From Bacilli bacterium (GTDB taxonomy: Bacteria; Bacillota_I; Bacilli_A; ML615J-28; CAG-698), in the NCBI GenBank assembly GCA_028691515.1, contig JAQUZE010000012.1, forward strand, positions 1 through 34,264: 34,264 bases of DNA. Reading direction: 5' to 3'. This document shows, one piece after another, positions 23,846 to 31,924 of this stretch (its first letter is position 1; each line of letters opens with the position of its first letter). A program made the translations under genes and the position numbers. Below the pieces are notes generated by a model. The model made no database searches. It saw only the letters and a program-made list of their open reading frames with translations, and was not told the DNA's origin.

Positions 23846-23869
23846 ATATATGAATAAATATTCATATAT
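23846..23869 (-). promoter_or_regulatory. SmtB/CzrA-type operator of the cad operon
   Basis: A near-perfect inverted repeat with 11-nt arms around AA, core TGAATAAATATTCA, matches the ArsR/SmtB operator pattern TGAAnA...ATTCA. It ends 1 nt before the -35 hexamer, so the repressor would sit just upstream of and against the -35. Confidence 0.85.
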
Positions 23870-23877
23870 GATTAAAT

Positions 23878-23905
23878 AAAAAAAAGAAAGATTTAATTAA
23901 ATCTT
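23878..23905 (-). terminator. Terminator of the subtilase gene
   Basis: The minus-strand palindrome AGATTTAATTAAATCT (23889-23904) is followed by TTCTTTTTTTT. The stop codon of the protease gene lies within the stem. Confidence 0.75.
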
Positions 23906-26887
23906 CTTTTTTCTAATTATAAGAAAACTAAGTGCAAAAAGAGCAAACCAAACATAAGCAATATTTGTACCACAACCAAAACTCTTATACTTTGGAGATA
24001 AAACAATATCTTCATAAATAGGTTTACCAAAATCAAATAATTGATCATCCAAATACCAACCTATAAACTTATCATCATTCATAATATATTCAGTAGGTAT
24101 TTCCCCATATAATACATCGTCAGTTCTAAATACTAAACCTAATTTATCTAAATAAGATATTTTAAATATATTTTTTTGAGACACAATATCAAGTGTATAA
24201 TTTTCTTTAATTACAAACGGAAGTTCTTGTGGATAAATAAATTTATACCCTGTTTTTTCATCAACTTTGGGATATACTTCTAAAGAATCGCCATAATTAA
24301 TATTTTTTCTTTCAATTTCTTTACCATCCAAGGTAATTATCACTAATAATTTTTTGATTTTATAATATACATTAACTATTAAATCTTCTTTAATATTGTT
24401 TAAATCTATATCTTCAAAATAAGAATCGTAGCCTTCTTTTTGAGGAACACTTGGAAGCGAATCAATTGAATCGCCATACTCTACAATCATTTCATCTATT
24501 AATGTATCTTCATCCATAAATCTTACAACAAATGTTTTTACATTATATATAGCTATATAAGTTTCATTTTGATATGTATTTGTAATTTCTTTATCCCATC
24601 CCATAAAATCAAAACCTATAATCGTAGTATCAAAATCCATAACTGGCATCATTCCGTAAACTACCTTTTGGTTTACCACATTGTCTCTCATTACAAAAGA
24701 TATTTCAAACTCTCTTTGAACTTTATAAAATACAGGATATATTTCCATATCTTCAATAACATTAGAAAAATCTTTATCCCACTTAGTAAAATAGTATTCA
24801 AATTCTTCATCATAATCTACATCTAATTCAAAATTTTCTGCACTACCCGAATAAATAACTAAATCATTTTTATATAATTCCCCAAAGTAATCATAAAAAT
24901 TTACTGAAAATTGTCTATACTCTTTACTAAATAAAGGATATAAATTTAAATCACTAATAATGCTAGAGTAATCTTTATCCCAAGAAATAAATTCATATTT
25001 ATAAACATCATCATATGAAATATCAATACTAGTCATCGAAGCAGATGAACCATACTCTACAATTTCACCATCAATAAAATCGCCAAAATAATCATAATAA
25101 TTCACAATAAACGTTCTAGTTTGTTTTTCAAAAACAGGTCTTACTATTAAATCACTAGTTATATATGATAAATCTTTATCCCAGTTACTAAATATATAAT
25201 CATATTGTTCATCCTGATAACTATTAAGTGAAAAAACATTTGCACTATTTCCATATATTACTTGCTCTTCCTTTACCAAATTATCAAAAGAATCAAAATA
25301 ACTAATAGTAAATTCCCTTAACCTTTGTTCATAAACTGCTTTATATAAAACATCACCTTTTAATAAAGTTCCATCAACAAATGTAGGACTCCATCCCAAA
25401 AACAAATAATCATAAATTTCCGTTGAATTTTTTTCTGGATTGGGAGGTGGTATAATTATAGAATTATAATTTGCAGTTTGTTCTTTTATTACAGTATTAT
25501 CATCATTTAAAAAAGAATACGTAAAACTTTTAATTACAGGACTAAAATTAGGTTTAACCACAAGATCACTAGAAACAACTGAAAAATCAGTATCCCAGCC
25601 AATAAAATTATAACTATAACCCTCAGTATCAGGTTTAACAGGAATAATATTATATGTGGCACTATCTCCTGATACTACATATTGCTCATTTAAAACAGAA
25701 TCATCATAATTTAAAAAAGTTACTTTATATAAATCATATATATATCCAGAATATGCATCAATATATCCATAACCTGAATATATATCTTTCCCAACTTCAT
25801 TAATATCAATTGCTGATGAATATAATTTATTTATAAGTTTTTCAATATCTTCATTTGGATATACGCTTTTATATAAAGCTAAAACACCAGAAACTATTGG
25901 TGCAGCAAAAGATGTACCACTTCCAATTACAACATCATTATTCATTGTAATATTAACAATATCTACACCAGGTGCACTAATATCTACATATTCATTATAA
26001 ACCGAAAAAGAAGCAATTTCTTTATTATCATCTGCTGCAGCAACACTAACAACATTATTATAAGAAGCAGGATAGATAATACTATCATTTCCTTCATTAC
26101 CGGCAGCTGCAACAACAATTACTTGATTTTCATAGGCATAATTAATAGCATCTTGCGTTAATTGATTGTATCCTTCTCCACCTAAACTCATATTAATAAT
26201 ATCTGCATTATTATCAACAGCATAATATATCGCATCTATTATGTCATTTTCACTAAATCTACTCTCATTTTCTAAATTTAAAGTATTTGTCTTAATTACC
26301 ATTAATTCTACATTAGGAGCAACACCAGCCATTGCATTCCTATTATTATGATTTGCAGCTAAAATACTAGCAACACTAGTTCCATGGCCATCATCATCAG
26401 TCACTTCACTAATCCCTACTGTTCTAGTAACGCTATTATAAGATAAAGTAGAAATACTGTTTTTAAATTCTAAATTGCTTGCAACAATTCCTGTATCAAT
26501 TATAGCAACAACAACCCCATCTCCAAGCGTATAATTCCAAACTTGATTAATTTTAGTATCAGTTATTTCATTTTGATAATTATAATAAGGATCAGTTGGA
26601 GTATATGCTGGAGAAAAACTATTATTTATATAAAATCCTTCGTTTAAAATCTTATTTAATTCATTTTCATTTGTTTGATACTTAACAATGTTATAAGGAG
26701 AAATATCAATTAAAGTTAAATTATACTGGCTTGCTAAAAAGTAAGCTTCTTCTTCTGAATCCACTTTTCTTATTACCTCAATATAACTTTCATTATTATT
26801 AATATTAATTGATTTTTGAAAAGAAATAACACTTATTATAAAAAACAAAATAAATATTATTTTTTTAAATATATCTATTTTTCTCAT
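23897..26887 (-). CDS. Surface subtilisin-like serine protease (S8) with Flg_new-type repeats
   Basis: The 996-residue protein has an N-terminal signal/anchor segment (about residues 8-23) and a short prodomain-like region (34-90). The S8 catalytic domain follows with Asp131 (AIIDTGI), His168 (DDDGHGTSVA), oxyanion Asn264 (AAGNEG) and Ser326 (GSGTSFAAP). From about 390 to 965 runs a series of some eight to nine 55-70-residue repeats of the Listeria-Bacteroides type, with recurring cores such as WDKDFS and PVF, likely a stalk or binding region. The C-terminus is FGCG (970-973), a hydrophobic segment and RKKKI; there is no LPxTG. Expected location: outside the cell, attached to the membrane. 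The ribosome-binding site is modest (AGGA). DegV lies 32 nt upstream without a terminator, so a shared transcript is possible. Substrate unknown. Confidence 0.93.
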   Translation of the reverse strand: MRKIDIFKKIIFILFFIISVISFQKSININNNESYIEVIRKVDSEEEAYFLASQYNLTLIDISPYNIVKYQTNENELNKILNEGFYINNSFSPAYTPTDPYYNYQNEITDTKINQVWNYTLGDGVVVAIIDTGIVASNLEFKNSISTLSYNSVTRTVGISEVTDDDGHGTSVASILAANHNNRNAMAGVAPNVELMVIKTNTLNLENESRFSENDIIDAIYYAVDNNADIINMSLGGEGYNQLTQDAINYAYENQVIVVAAAGNEGNDSIIYPASYNNVVSVAAADDNKEIASFSVYNEYVDISAPGVDIVNITMNNDVVIGSGTSFAAPIVSGVLALYKSVYPNEDIEKLINKLYSSAIDINEVGKDIYSGYGYIDAYSGYIYDLYKVTFLNYDDSVLNEQYVVSGDSATYNIIPVKPDTEGYSYNFIGWDTDFSVVSSDLVVKPNFSPVIKSFTYSFLNDDNTVIKEQTANYNSIIIPPPNPEKNSTEIYDYLFLGWSPTFVDGTLLKGDVLYKAVYEQRLREFTISYFDSFDNLVKEEQVIYGNSANVFSLNSYQDEQYDYIFSNWDKDLSYITSDLIVRPVFEKQTRTFIVNYYDYFGDFIDGEIVEYGSSASMTSIDISYDDVYKYEFISWDKDYSSIISDLNLYPLFSKEYRQFSVNFYDYFGELYKNDLVIYSGSAENFELDVDYDEEFEYYFTKWDKDFSNVIEDMEIYPVFYKVQREFEISFVMRDNVVNQKVVYGMMPVMDFDTTIIGFDFMGWDKEITNTYQNETYIAIYNVKTFVVRFMDEDTLIDEMIVEYGDSIDSLPSVPQKEGYDSYFEDIDLNNIKEDLIVNVYYKIKKLLVIITLDGKEIERKNINYGDSLEVYPKVDEKTGYKFIYPQELPFVIKENYTLDIVSQKNIFKISYLDKLGLVFRTDDVLYGEIPTEYIMNDDKFIGWYLDDQLFDFGKPIYEDIVLSPKYKSFGCGTNIAYVWFALFALSFLIIRKKKI

Positions 26888-26919
26888 TATAACTATCCTA
26901 CATAACCTATAAAATATTT

Positions 26920-27792
26920 TTATCTTTCGCTCCCCATAAAAAAGATAGCAATAGTTCCAGGACCTGAATGAGCCCCTATTATTGGACCAATATTTCCATA
27001 AACTATTTCTTTTACTCCAATTTGCTCTACAATCATTTTTCCAACATTTTTTGCTGTTTCTAAGTCATCTCCATGAGATAAGAATATTGTTTGGTTTTGA
27101 GAATCTACAATTCTTTCTTTCATCATATCAACTAACATAATTAAAGAACTGTTTCTTCCTCTTGCCTTTTTCAAAGGAACAAGTTTACCTTCATTATTAA
27201 CATGTAAAACTGGTTTTACTTTTAATAAATCTCCAAAAAACGCAGCAGATCCAGAAAGCCTTCCACCTCTTCTTAATGTCCCTAAATGAGCAACAGTAAA
27301 CAAATGGCAAAGTTTTAACTTATTGTCTTCTATCCATAATGCTACTTCATCTATTGATTTTCCTTGCTCTCTTAGTTTATCTGCATAAGAAATCAATAAT
27401 CCTAATCCCATAGAGGCAGACAAACTATCAATAATGATTATTTTTCTGTTTGGATATTTATCTTTGATTTCTTCTTTTGCAATAAATGCTGAATTTACAG
27501 TTCCAGACAATGCTGAAGAAAAACCAATATATAAAACATCTTTTTCTTCTTTTAAAATTTCTTCAAAAAAATCAATAAACTCATTAACATTAATCATTGA
27601 TGTCTTTGCAACTCTTTTGTCTCTTAAAAGTTCATAAAAATCTTTTACTTTAATTTCTCTTTCATCAGGATAATCACGATAGCTTTTTCCATCAATTTCA
27701 ACAGATAAAGGAATAATTCTTAAATCCATTTTTTCTACAAAATTTATCGGCAAATCAGAACATGAATCAGTAGTAATAATAAAGTTTTTCAT
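26920..27792 (-). CDS. DegV family fatty-acid-binding protein
   Basis: The 290-residue protein has the DegV/FakB pattern. It shows N-terminal ITTDSCSDLP, RDYPDE, the TSMINVNEF segment (TSxP-like in relatives), IGFSSALSGTVNSA, DSLSASMGLGLL, GRLSG and the C-terminal GAHSGPGTIAIFF. Family members bind a fatty acid between two lobes; FakB proteins present it to the kinase FakA for phosphorylation and entry into phospholipid synthesis. No FakA gene is visible here. AGGAGG lies 6-7 nt before the ATG. The promoter has an extended -10. The surface protease gene follows 32 nt downstream with no terminator between them. Confidence 0.93.
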   Translation of the reverse strand: MKNFIITTDSCSDLPINFVEKMDLRIIPLSVEIDGKSYRDYPDEREIKVKDFYELLRDKRVAKTSMINVNEFIDFFEEILKEEKDVLYIGFSSALSGTVNSAFIAKEEIKDKYPNRKIIIIDSLSASMGLGLLISYADKLREQGKSIDEVALWIEDNKLKLCHLFTVAHLGTLRRGGRLSGSAAFFGDLLKVKPVLHVNNEGKLVPLKKARGRNSSLIMLVDMMKERIVDSQNQTIFLSHGDDLETAKNVGKMIVEQIGVKEIVYGNIGPIIGAHSGPGTIAIFFMGSER

Positions 27793-27834
27793 ATTTTCCT
27801 CCTACAAAAAATCAAATGTATTTTTTTATAATTT

Positions 27835-27843
27835 ATTATAACA
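27835..27843 (-). promoter_or_regulatory. Extended -10 promoter of the DegV gene
   Basis: The minus strand carries TGT-TATAAT about 42 nt before the ATG. The -35 is weak. Confidence 0.5.
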
Positions 27844-27884
27844 CGAAATAAAATATAATTCTTTTTATAAACCTTTAAAAAATA

Positions 27885-27911
27885 AAAAGTTACTAATAAA
27901 TAGTAACTTTT
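27885..27911 (-). terminator. Terminator of the TM2-SHOCT gene
   Basis: An 11-bp perfect stem AAAAGTTACTA/TAGTAACTTTT with a 5-nt loop and T-rich tail lies 17 nt past the stop codon. Confidence 0.85.
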
Positions 27912-27927
27912 ATATCAAAATTATTAG

Positions 27928-28269
27928 TTATAATAATTCTCTTTTCTTTTGCTCATACTCTTCAAGAGTTATTGCACCATCATCATACAAACTTTTAAAT
28001 TTTTTTAATTCATCAGCTTTACTAACAGGTTTCCCACCAAAAGAACCTTCTGTTGATTCTACTGCTTCTAAATTATATTTTATTTTAAAATCTTCATCTG
28101 TTTGAGTTAAAATAATTATTCCTTCAACTAAGCCAATTATTGCTGGAATTCCAGTCCAACAAAAAACTATACTTAAAATGCCATAACCCATTCTCCCTAA
28201 ATAAAAATGATGTATACCTATACCTCCCAAAAGAATTGCTAATAAACCGGCAACCAATCTGTTTTTCAT
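27928..28269 (-). CDS. TM2 domain membrane protein with C-terminal SHOCT domain
   Basis: The 113-residue protein begins with a TM2 domain: GLLAILLGGIGIHHFYLGR is the first helix with the conserved FYLGR, and a second helix lies at about residues 30-53. It ends in a SHOCT-like module (LKKFKSLYDDGAITLEEYEQKKREL). It is a small inner-membrane protein of unknown molecular role. AAAGGAG precedes the ATG by 5 nt. It has its own near-consensus promoter and terminator, so it is a monocistronic unit even though the nucleoside phosphorylase gene lies just upstream on the same strand. A second SHOCT protein occurs at 5809-6279. Confidence 0.9.
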   Translation of the reverse strand: MKNRLVAGLLAILLGGIGIHHFYLGRMGYGILSIVFCWTGIPAIIGLVEGIIILTQTDEDFKIKYNLEAVESTEGSFGGKPVSKADELKKFKSLYDDGAITLEEYEQKKRELL

Positions 28270-28296
28270 AATTTCTCCTTTTCAATAATATAATTA

Positions 28297-28325
28297 AGTA
28301 TATATTTTCTTGATATTAATGTCAA
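28297..28325 (-). promoter_or_regulatory. Promoter of the TM2-SHOCT gene
   Basis: The minus strand reads TTGACA, a 17-nt spacer and TATACT: one mismatch from consensus. Confidence 0.8.
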
Positions 28326-28335
28326 TACTTATCTT

Positions 28336-29094
28336 TTAAATCTTAGAAGCTATTATTGATGCAACTAAAAAATATTTAACTCTTTCATCAACTGATAAAT
28401 TACCCAAAATTCTTTTATCCCATTTAGAACTATCTAAATTATCTCCACCATAAATAAATGAATACAACTTTATATTTCTTAAATTGACAAATGCCTGAAC
28501 AGCACTAATTTCCATCTCAACTGCAATGCAACCTTGATTTTTTCTCTCTCTATATAATTCTTCTGTTTCCCTATAGAAAGCATCTGTCGTCCAAGTGTAA
28601 CCCTTAACAAAATCTATTCCATTATTTTTTAAAACACTAGAAACAAAAGAATTTTCTTTTAAATCTATAAATTCACTTGAAGGTTGATAGTGATAACTTG
28701 TTCCTTCATCTCTATATGCTTTCGTTGGGACAATTATTTTCCCAGCAGCAATTTTTCTATCTAAAACTCCACAACTTCCATACATAATTATATTCTTAAC
28801 ATCAAATGCATAAATAATTTCTTCTAAAATTCCCACTGTTGCTGGCGCACCAATAGGAGATAAATAGAAAAGAACGTTTTCTTGTTTTGTTAATTTATAT
28901 ATTGGATACTTAGAATTTGATGTTCCAAACTTTCTATCAGGAATTTCAATAATAAATTTAGAATCCAGTAATCCCTGTAATACTTTGCTTTGAAAAGTAA
29001 CAATTATTGTTTCAAAAGATTGATGATATTTTTCACTAACTTCATTAACAGTAAATTTCTCTTTTGAATTTCTATATGAATTTTCTATTGGCAT
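28336..29094 (-). CDS. Nucleoside phosphorylase (PNP/UDP family, uridine phosphorylase-like)
   Basis: The 252-residue protein matches the hexameric nucleoside phosphorylase fold family. Visible are LSPIGAPATVGILEE (phosphate-loop side), IIMYGSCGVLD, VPTKAYRDEGTSYHY and the nucleoside-binding VEMEISAVQAF. These enzymes split nucleosides with phosphate into base and ribose-1-phosphate. The ribose-contacting Glu-Met-Glu is intact. Base specificity (uridine against purine) is not certain. AAAGGAGG lies 5 nt before the ATG. It is divergent from the cobalamin-binding/ABC operon. It fits metabolically with the secreted nucleotidase at 996-3623, which can produce nucleosides outside the cell, although no nucleoside transporter is seen. 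Confidence 0.88.
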   Translation of the reverse strand: MPIENSYRNSKEKFTVNEVSEKYHQSFETIIVTFQSKVLQGLLDSKFIIEIPDRKFGTSNSKYPIYKLTKQENVLFYLSPIGAPATVGILEEIIYAFDVKNIIMYGSCGVLDRKIAAGKIIVPTKAYRDEGTSYHYQPSSEFIDLKENSFVSSVLKNNGIDFVKGYTWTTDAFYRETEELYRERKNQGCIAVEMEISAVQAFVNLRNIKLYSFIYGGDNLDSSKWDKRILGNLSVDERVKYFLVASIIASKI

Positions 29095-29167
29095 TTAAGC
29101 CTCCTTTTCTTTAACATATATATTATAATATAAAGAGACATGTTTTAAAAGGTTTACTAATACTTTC

Positions 29168-29196
29168 TTGTGTAAATGAATAAAATTTTATATAAT
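29168..29196 (+). promoter_or_regulatory. Promoter of the cobalamin-binding/ABC transporter operon
   Basis: TTGTGT, a 17-nt spacer and a perfect TATAAT end 21 nt before the ATG. The leader is too short to hold a cobalamin riboswitch. Confidence 0.75.
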
Positions 29197-29216
29197 ATAT
29201 TTGGAGGATTTTTATA

Positions 29217-29849
29217 ATGCAAAAAAATTATCAAGAGTTTCTTGAATTACTAAATCAAGAAAGAAAAGACGAATGTGTTATTTATATAATGGAGCTCTTT
29301 AATTCTGGTTTTTCTGTTAAAGAAGTATATGAACAATATATTATTCCTTCATTAGCAGAATATGAATGTAATTCTGACGTGGAAGAAATATGTATTTGGA
29401 AAGAGCATACTAGAACTTCAATCATTAGAACAATATTAGAATCATCATATCCGTATTTAATTAAACAAAAAAAAGAAAAGATTAATAAATCTATTATTGT
29501 TGCCTGCCCACAATTAGAATATCACGAAATTGGTGCTATTATAAACACTAATTTTTTTATTCTAGAAGGATTTGATGCTAAATATATTGGTGCAAACACA
29601 CCAAGCGAACAAATTATTTCAGCAGTAAAAATTTTAAAACCTGATTATTTAGCTTTAAGCATTACTAATTATTATAATATAGTAGCTACAAAAAAACTAA
29701 TTGAAACACTAAAAGAAGACAACAAAGAGATAAAAGTAATTATTGGAGGACAAGCTACTAAAAACCCATTAACAATTGCTCAGCTTAAATACGATTATAT
29801 TCTTCAATCTTATGAAGATATTGTTATGTTTAAGGAGAACCTATTATGA
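29217..29849 (+). CDS. Free-standing cobalamin (B12)-binding domain protein
   Basis: The 210-residue protein has two parts. Residues 1-85 form a helical cap like the B12-binding-2 domain, with Glu63-His64 in WKEHTRT where relatives have a conserved Glu-His. Residues 90-210 form a Rossmann-like cobalamin-binding domain with EYHEIG (101-106), a variant of DxHxxG whose His103 would coordinate cobalt from below, then LSITNYYN and VIIGGQA. Neither a DNA-binding nor a methyltransferase domain is fused. The closest layouts are corrinoid proteins and the sensor half of CarH/LitR-type regulators, but the CarH Trp-x9-Glu-His pattern is not present. GGAGG precedes the ATG by 9 nt. Its TGA overlaps the ATG of an ABC permease, so it is the first gene of a three-gene operon, which is unusual. 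Function unknown; a regulatory or sensory role is inference. Confidence 0.85.
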   Translation: MQKNYQEFLELLNQERKDECVIYIMELFNSGFSVKEVYEQYIIPSLAEYECNSDVEEICIWKEHTRTSIIRTILESSYPYLIKQKKEKINKSIIVACPQLEYHEIGAIINTNFFILEGFDAKYIGANTPSEQIISAVKILKPDYLALSITNYYNIVATKKLIETLKEDNKEIKVIIGGQATKNPLTIAQLKYDYILQSYEDIVMFKENLL

Positions 29850-30988
29850 AATTAGCTTTTCAAATAGCAAAGAGATTTCTTCTTGCTGCAAAAAAACAAA
29901 CTTTAGTTATAATTTTAGGAATTGCTGTTGGGGTTTCTGTCCAAGTGTTTATTGGCGCCTTAATTTCTGGTTTACAACAGTCTTTAGTAGATACTACTAT
30001 TGGCTCAAGATCACAAATAACAATTAGTTTGGAAGATGAGTACATTAGCAATTATCAAAATCTAACTGTTTCTGTAGAAGAAGCTAGTAGCAATATTAAA
30101 GTTATAAGTCCAACCCTAACAACAAATGGATCAATAAGAAATAATGATAAAACCGAAAGTATAGTACTAAGAGGCTTTGATTTTACTACTGCAGATGAAA
30201 TATATAAATTTAATCAAAAAACACTTTCTGATAGTAAGTTACCTACTTTAAATAATGAAGTAGCACTAGGTATCAATTTAAAAGAAAAACTTGATATTGA
30301 TATCGGAGATAATATAACTTTTTTCTCAACAGTTTATGGTAGCCATACATTTAAAATAGTTGGTTTCTTTGATTTTGAAGTTAGTGCAATTAATGATACT
30401 TGGTTAATATCAACACTTGCAACTGTTCAAAATATTTTAGGTAAGGGTGATGTTGTAAGTAATATTGAAATGCAGCTATTTGAAGTTTTTGATGCTGAAG
30501 AGATTACAAAATTAGAAATTGAAAATGTTATAAGTGAAGATTTTAAAATCATCACTTGGATTAGTGAAAACCAATCATTATTATCTGGTTTACAAGGACA
30601 AAGTACATCATCTCTTATGATTCAACTTTTTGTTATTGTTTCAGTAGTTCTTGGAATTTCCTCTACTTTAGCGATTTCTGTATTACAAAAATCTAAACAA
30701 CTAGGAATCTTAAAAGCTATGGGAATTAAAAACAGCGATGCAAGTTTCATTTTCTTATTTCAAGGAATGATTTTAGGAATCTTTGGTGCTCTAGTTGGTA
30801 TTTTATTAGGTATTGGCTTATTATATGCCTTCACAACTTTTAGTGGTTCAGATATTCCAATAAGTATTAATTTGGGTTTCATAATACTTTCAGCAGGAAT
30901 TGCTATTGCTGCTTCTACCATTGCGTCTCTAAGCCCAGCAATTAAATCATCTAAATTAACAGTAATGGAGGTAATTCGTAATGGCTAG
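29846..30988 (+). CDS. FtsX/MacB-family ABC transporter permease
   Basis: The 380-residue protein has the layout of LolC/MacB-type permeases. An N-terminal membrane helix (residues about 20-42) is followed by a large extracytoplasmic domain (about 45-255), and three C-terminal helices form the FtsX domain (LMIQLFVIVSVVLGISSTLAISVLQ as the first, then AMGIKNSDASFIFLFQG and a last helix). It ends with the typical tail LTVMEVIRNG. Such permeases work with a cytoplasmic ATPase in efflux or mechanotransmission without transporting across the bilayer themselves. Its ATG overlaps the stop of the cobalamin-binding gene by 4 nt, with AAGGAG upstream. The ATPase gene overlaps its 3' end by 8 nt. The substrate is unknown. 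Confidence 0.93.
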   Translation: MKLAFQIAKRFLLAAKKQTLVIILGIAVGVSVQVFIGALISGLQQSLVDTTIGSRSQITISLEDEYISNYQNLTVSVEEASSNIKVISPTLTTNGSIRNNDKTESIVLRGFDFTTADEIYKFNQKTLSDSKLPTLNNEVALGINLKEKLDIDIGDNITFFSTVYGSHTFKIVGFFDFEVSAINDTWLISTLATVQNILGKGDVVSNIEMQLFEVFDAEEITKLEIENVISEDFKIITWISENQSLLSGLQGQSTSSLMIQLFVIVSVVLGISSTLAISVLQKSKQLGILKAMGIKNSDASFIFLFQGMILGIFGALVGILLGIGLLYAFTTFSGSDIPISINLGFIILSAGIAIAASTIASLSPAIKSSKLTVMEVIRNG

Positions 30989-31673
30989 TATTTTGAGCTT
31001 AAAAAAGATTTGTAAAACATATGGAGAAAATACAAAAAACCCAACACAAGTTCTATTTGATATAGACTTAGAATTTGAAGAAAGTTCATTTAATTCTATT
31101 ATAGGTCAATCTGGTTCTGGTAAATCAACTTTATTAAACATTATAGGTTCATTAGATAGACCTACAAGTGGAGATATTTTATTTAAAAATAATTCTTTAT
31201 CAAAACTTAACAATACAGATCTTGCCTCTTTTAGAAATCAATCATTAGGTTTTATTTTCCAATTTCATTATTTACTTCCAGAGTTTACTGCTTTAGAAAA
31301 TGTTTTAATGCCTTATAGAATATCAAAGCAACCAATTACTGAAGAAATAATTAAAAGAGCCGAAGAACTATTAGATATTGTTGACTTAGGTCCATTCAAA
31401 AACAAACTATCAACAAACCTTTCTGGAGGACAACAACAACGTGTTGCAATTGCTAGAAGTTTAATAAATAATCCAAGTATTGTACTAGCAGATGAACCTA
31501 CAGGAAATCTTGATAGCAATACAACAGAAAAAGTTTACGATTTATTAAGAGAAATAAATAAAAAATTTAAAACTACATTTATTGTTATTACTCATGATAG
31601 AACAGTTGCTGAAAAAACAGATCGTATTATAGAAATTAAAGATGGAAAAGTCTACTTAGATATTACAAAATAA
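30981..31673 (+). CDS. ABC transporter ATP-binding protein (MacB/LolD type)
   Basis: The 230-residue ATPase has Walker A GQSGSGKST (residues 42-50), a Q-loop in FIFQFHYLLPEFTALENV, the signature LSGGQQQRVAIARS, Walker B SIVLADEPTGNLD and the switch His in VITHD. The Q-loop FxxLLPxxTxxENV pattern and the NLD after Walker B are characteristic of the LolD/MacB/FtsE group, matching the permease upstream. GGAGG lies 9 nt before the ATG, inside the permease gene. It is the last gene of the operon and is followed by a strong terminator. Confidence 0.96.
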   Translation: MASILSLKKICKTYGENTKNPTQVLFDIDLEFEESSFNSIIGQSGSGKSTLLNIIGSLDRPTSGDILFKNNSLSKLNNTDLASFRNQSLGFIFQFHYLLPEFTALENVLMPYRISKQPITEEIIKRAEELLDIVDLGPFKNKLSTNLSGGQQQRVAIARSLINNPSIVLADEPTGNLDSNTTEKVYDLLREINKKFKTTFIVITHDRTVAEKTDRIIEIKDGKVYLDITK

Positions 31674-31696
31674 ATAGGTATTCATAATTAATACAT

Positions 31697-31743
31697 AAAA
31701 AGCCAAGCATCTCAGAAAAAATCTGAATATTGCTTGGCTTTTT
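31697..31743. terminator. Terminator of the cobalamin-binding/ABC operon
   Basis: A 13-bp outer stem AAAAAGCCAAGCA/TGCTTGGCTTTTT encloses a 21-nt region with a small CAGA/TCTG inner stem and is followed by T residues. The symmetric A and T tracts may also serve the histidine kinase gene on the other strand, about 180 nt away. Confidence 0.88.
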
Positions 31744-31924
31744 TATATGATCTTATAATATATATTACATAAAATACACATTATTTTTTTATTTATATTT
31801 TACTATTTATAAATAAACAAACATTTCTCTTTATAAATATTATAATAATGGAACCAAATATTTAAAACAGTACAAATAATACAATAGTAATTATTGCGAA
31901 AGATTATTATTAGAATTAAATAGT

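Noticed and set aside
24569-24826. Plus-strand open frame opposite the protease repeats
   Set aside because: Antisense shadow of a coding sequence, with no motif and a composition typical of reverse-frame translation.
24600-25700. Repeated DNA inside the protease gene that might suggest a CRISPR-like or satellite array
   Set aside because: The repetition is at protein level (Flg_new-like domains in frame) with diverged codons; there are no uniform spacers.
29095-29216. Cobalamin riboswitch ahead of the cobalamin-binding/ABC operon
   Set aside because: The promoter lies only 21 nt before the ATG and the whole gap is 122 bp, too short for the B12-box architecture; no B12 box was seen.
29217-29849. 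CarH/LitR-type B12 photoreceptor
   Set aside because: There is no MerR DNA-binding domain, and the Trp-x9-Glu-His light-sensing pattern is not met; only Glu-His and a variant of the cobalt-binding motif are present. Kept as a cobalamin-binding protein of unknown role.
29776-30027. Plus-strand open frame bridging the cobalamin-binding and permease genes
   Set aside because: Out-of-frame overlap of two well-supported, translationally coupled genes; no plausible start site or recognisable domain.
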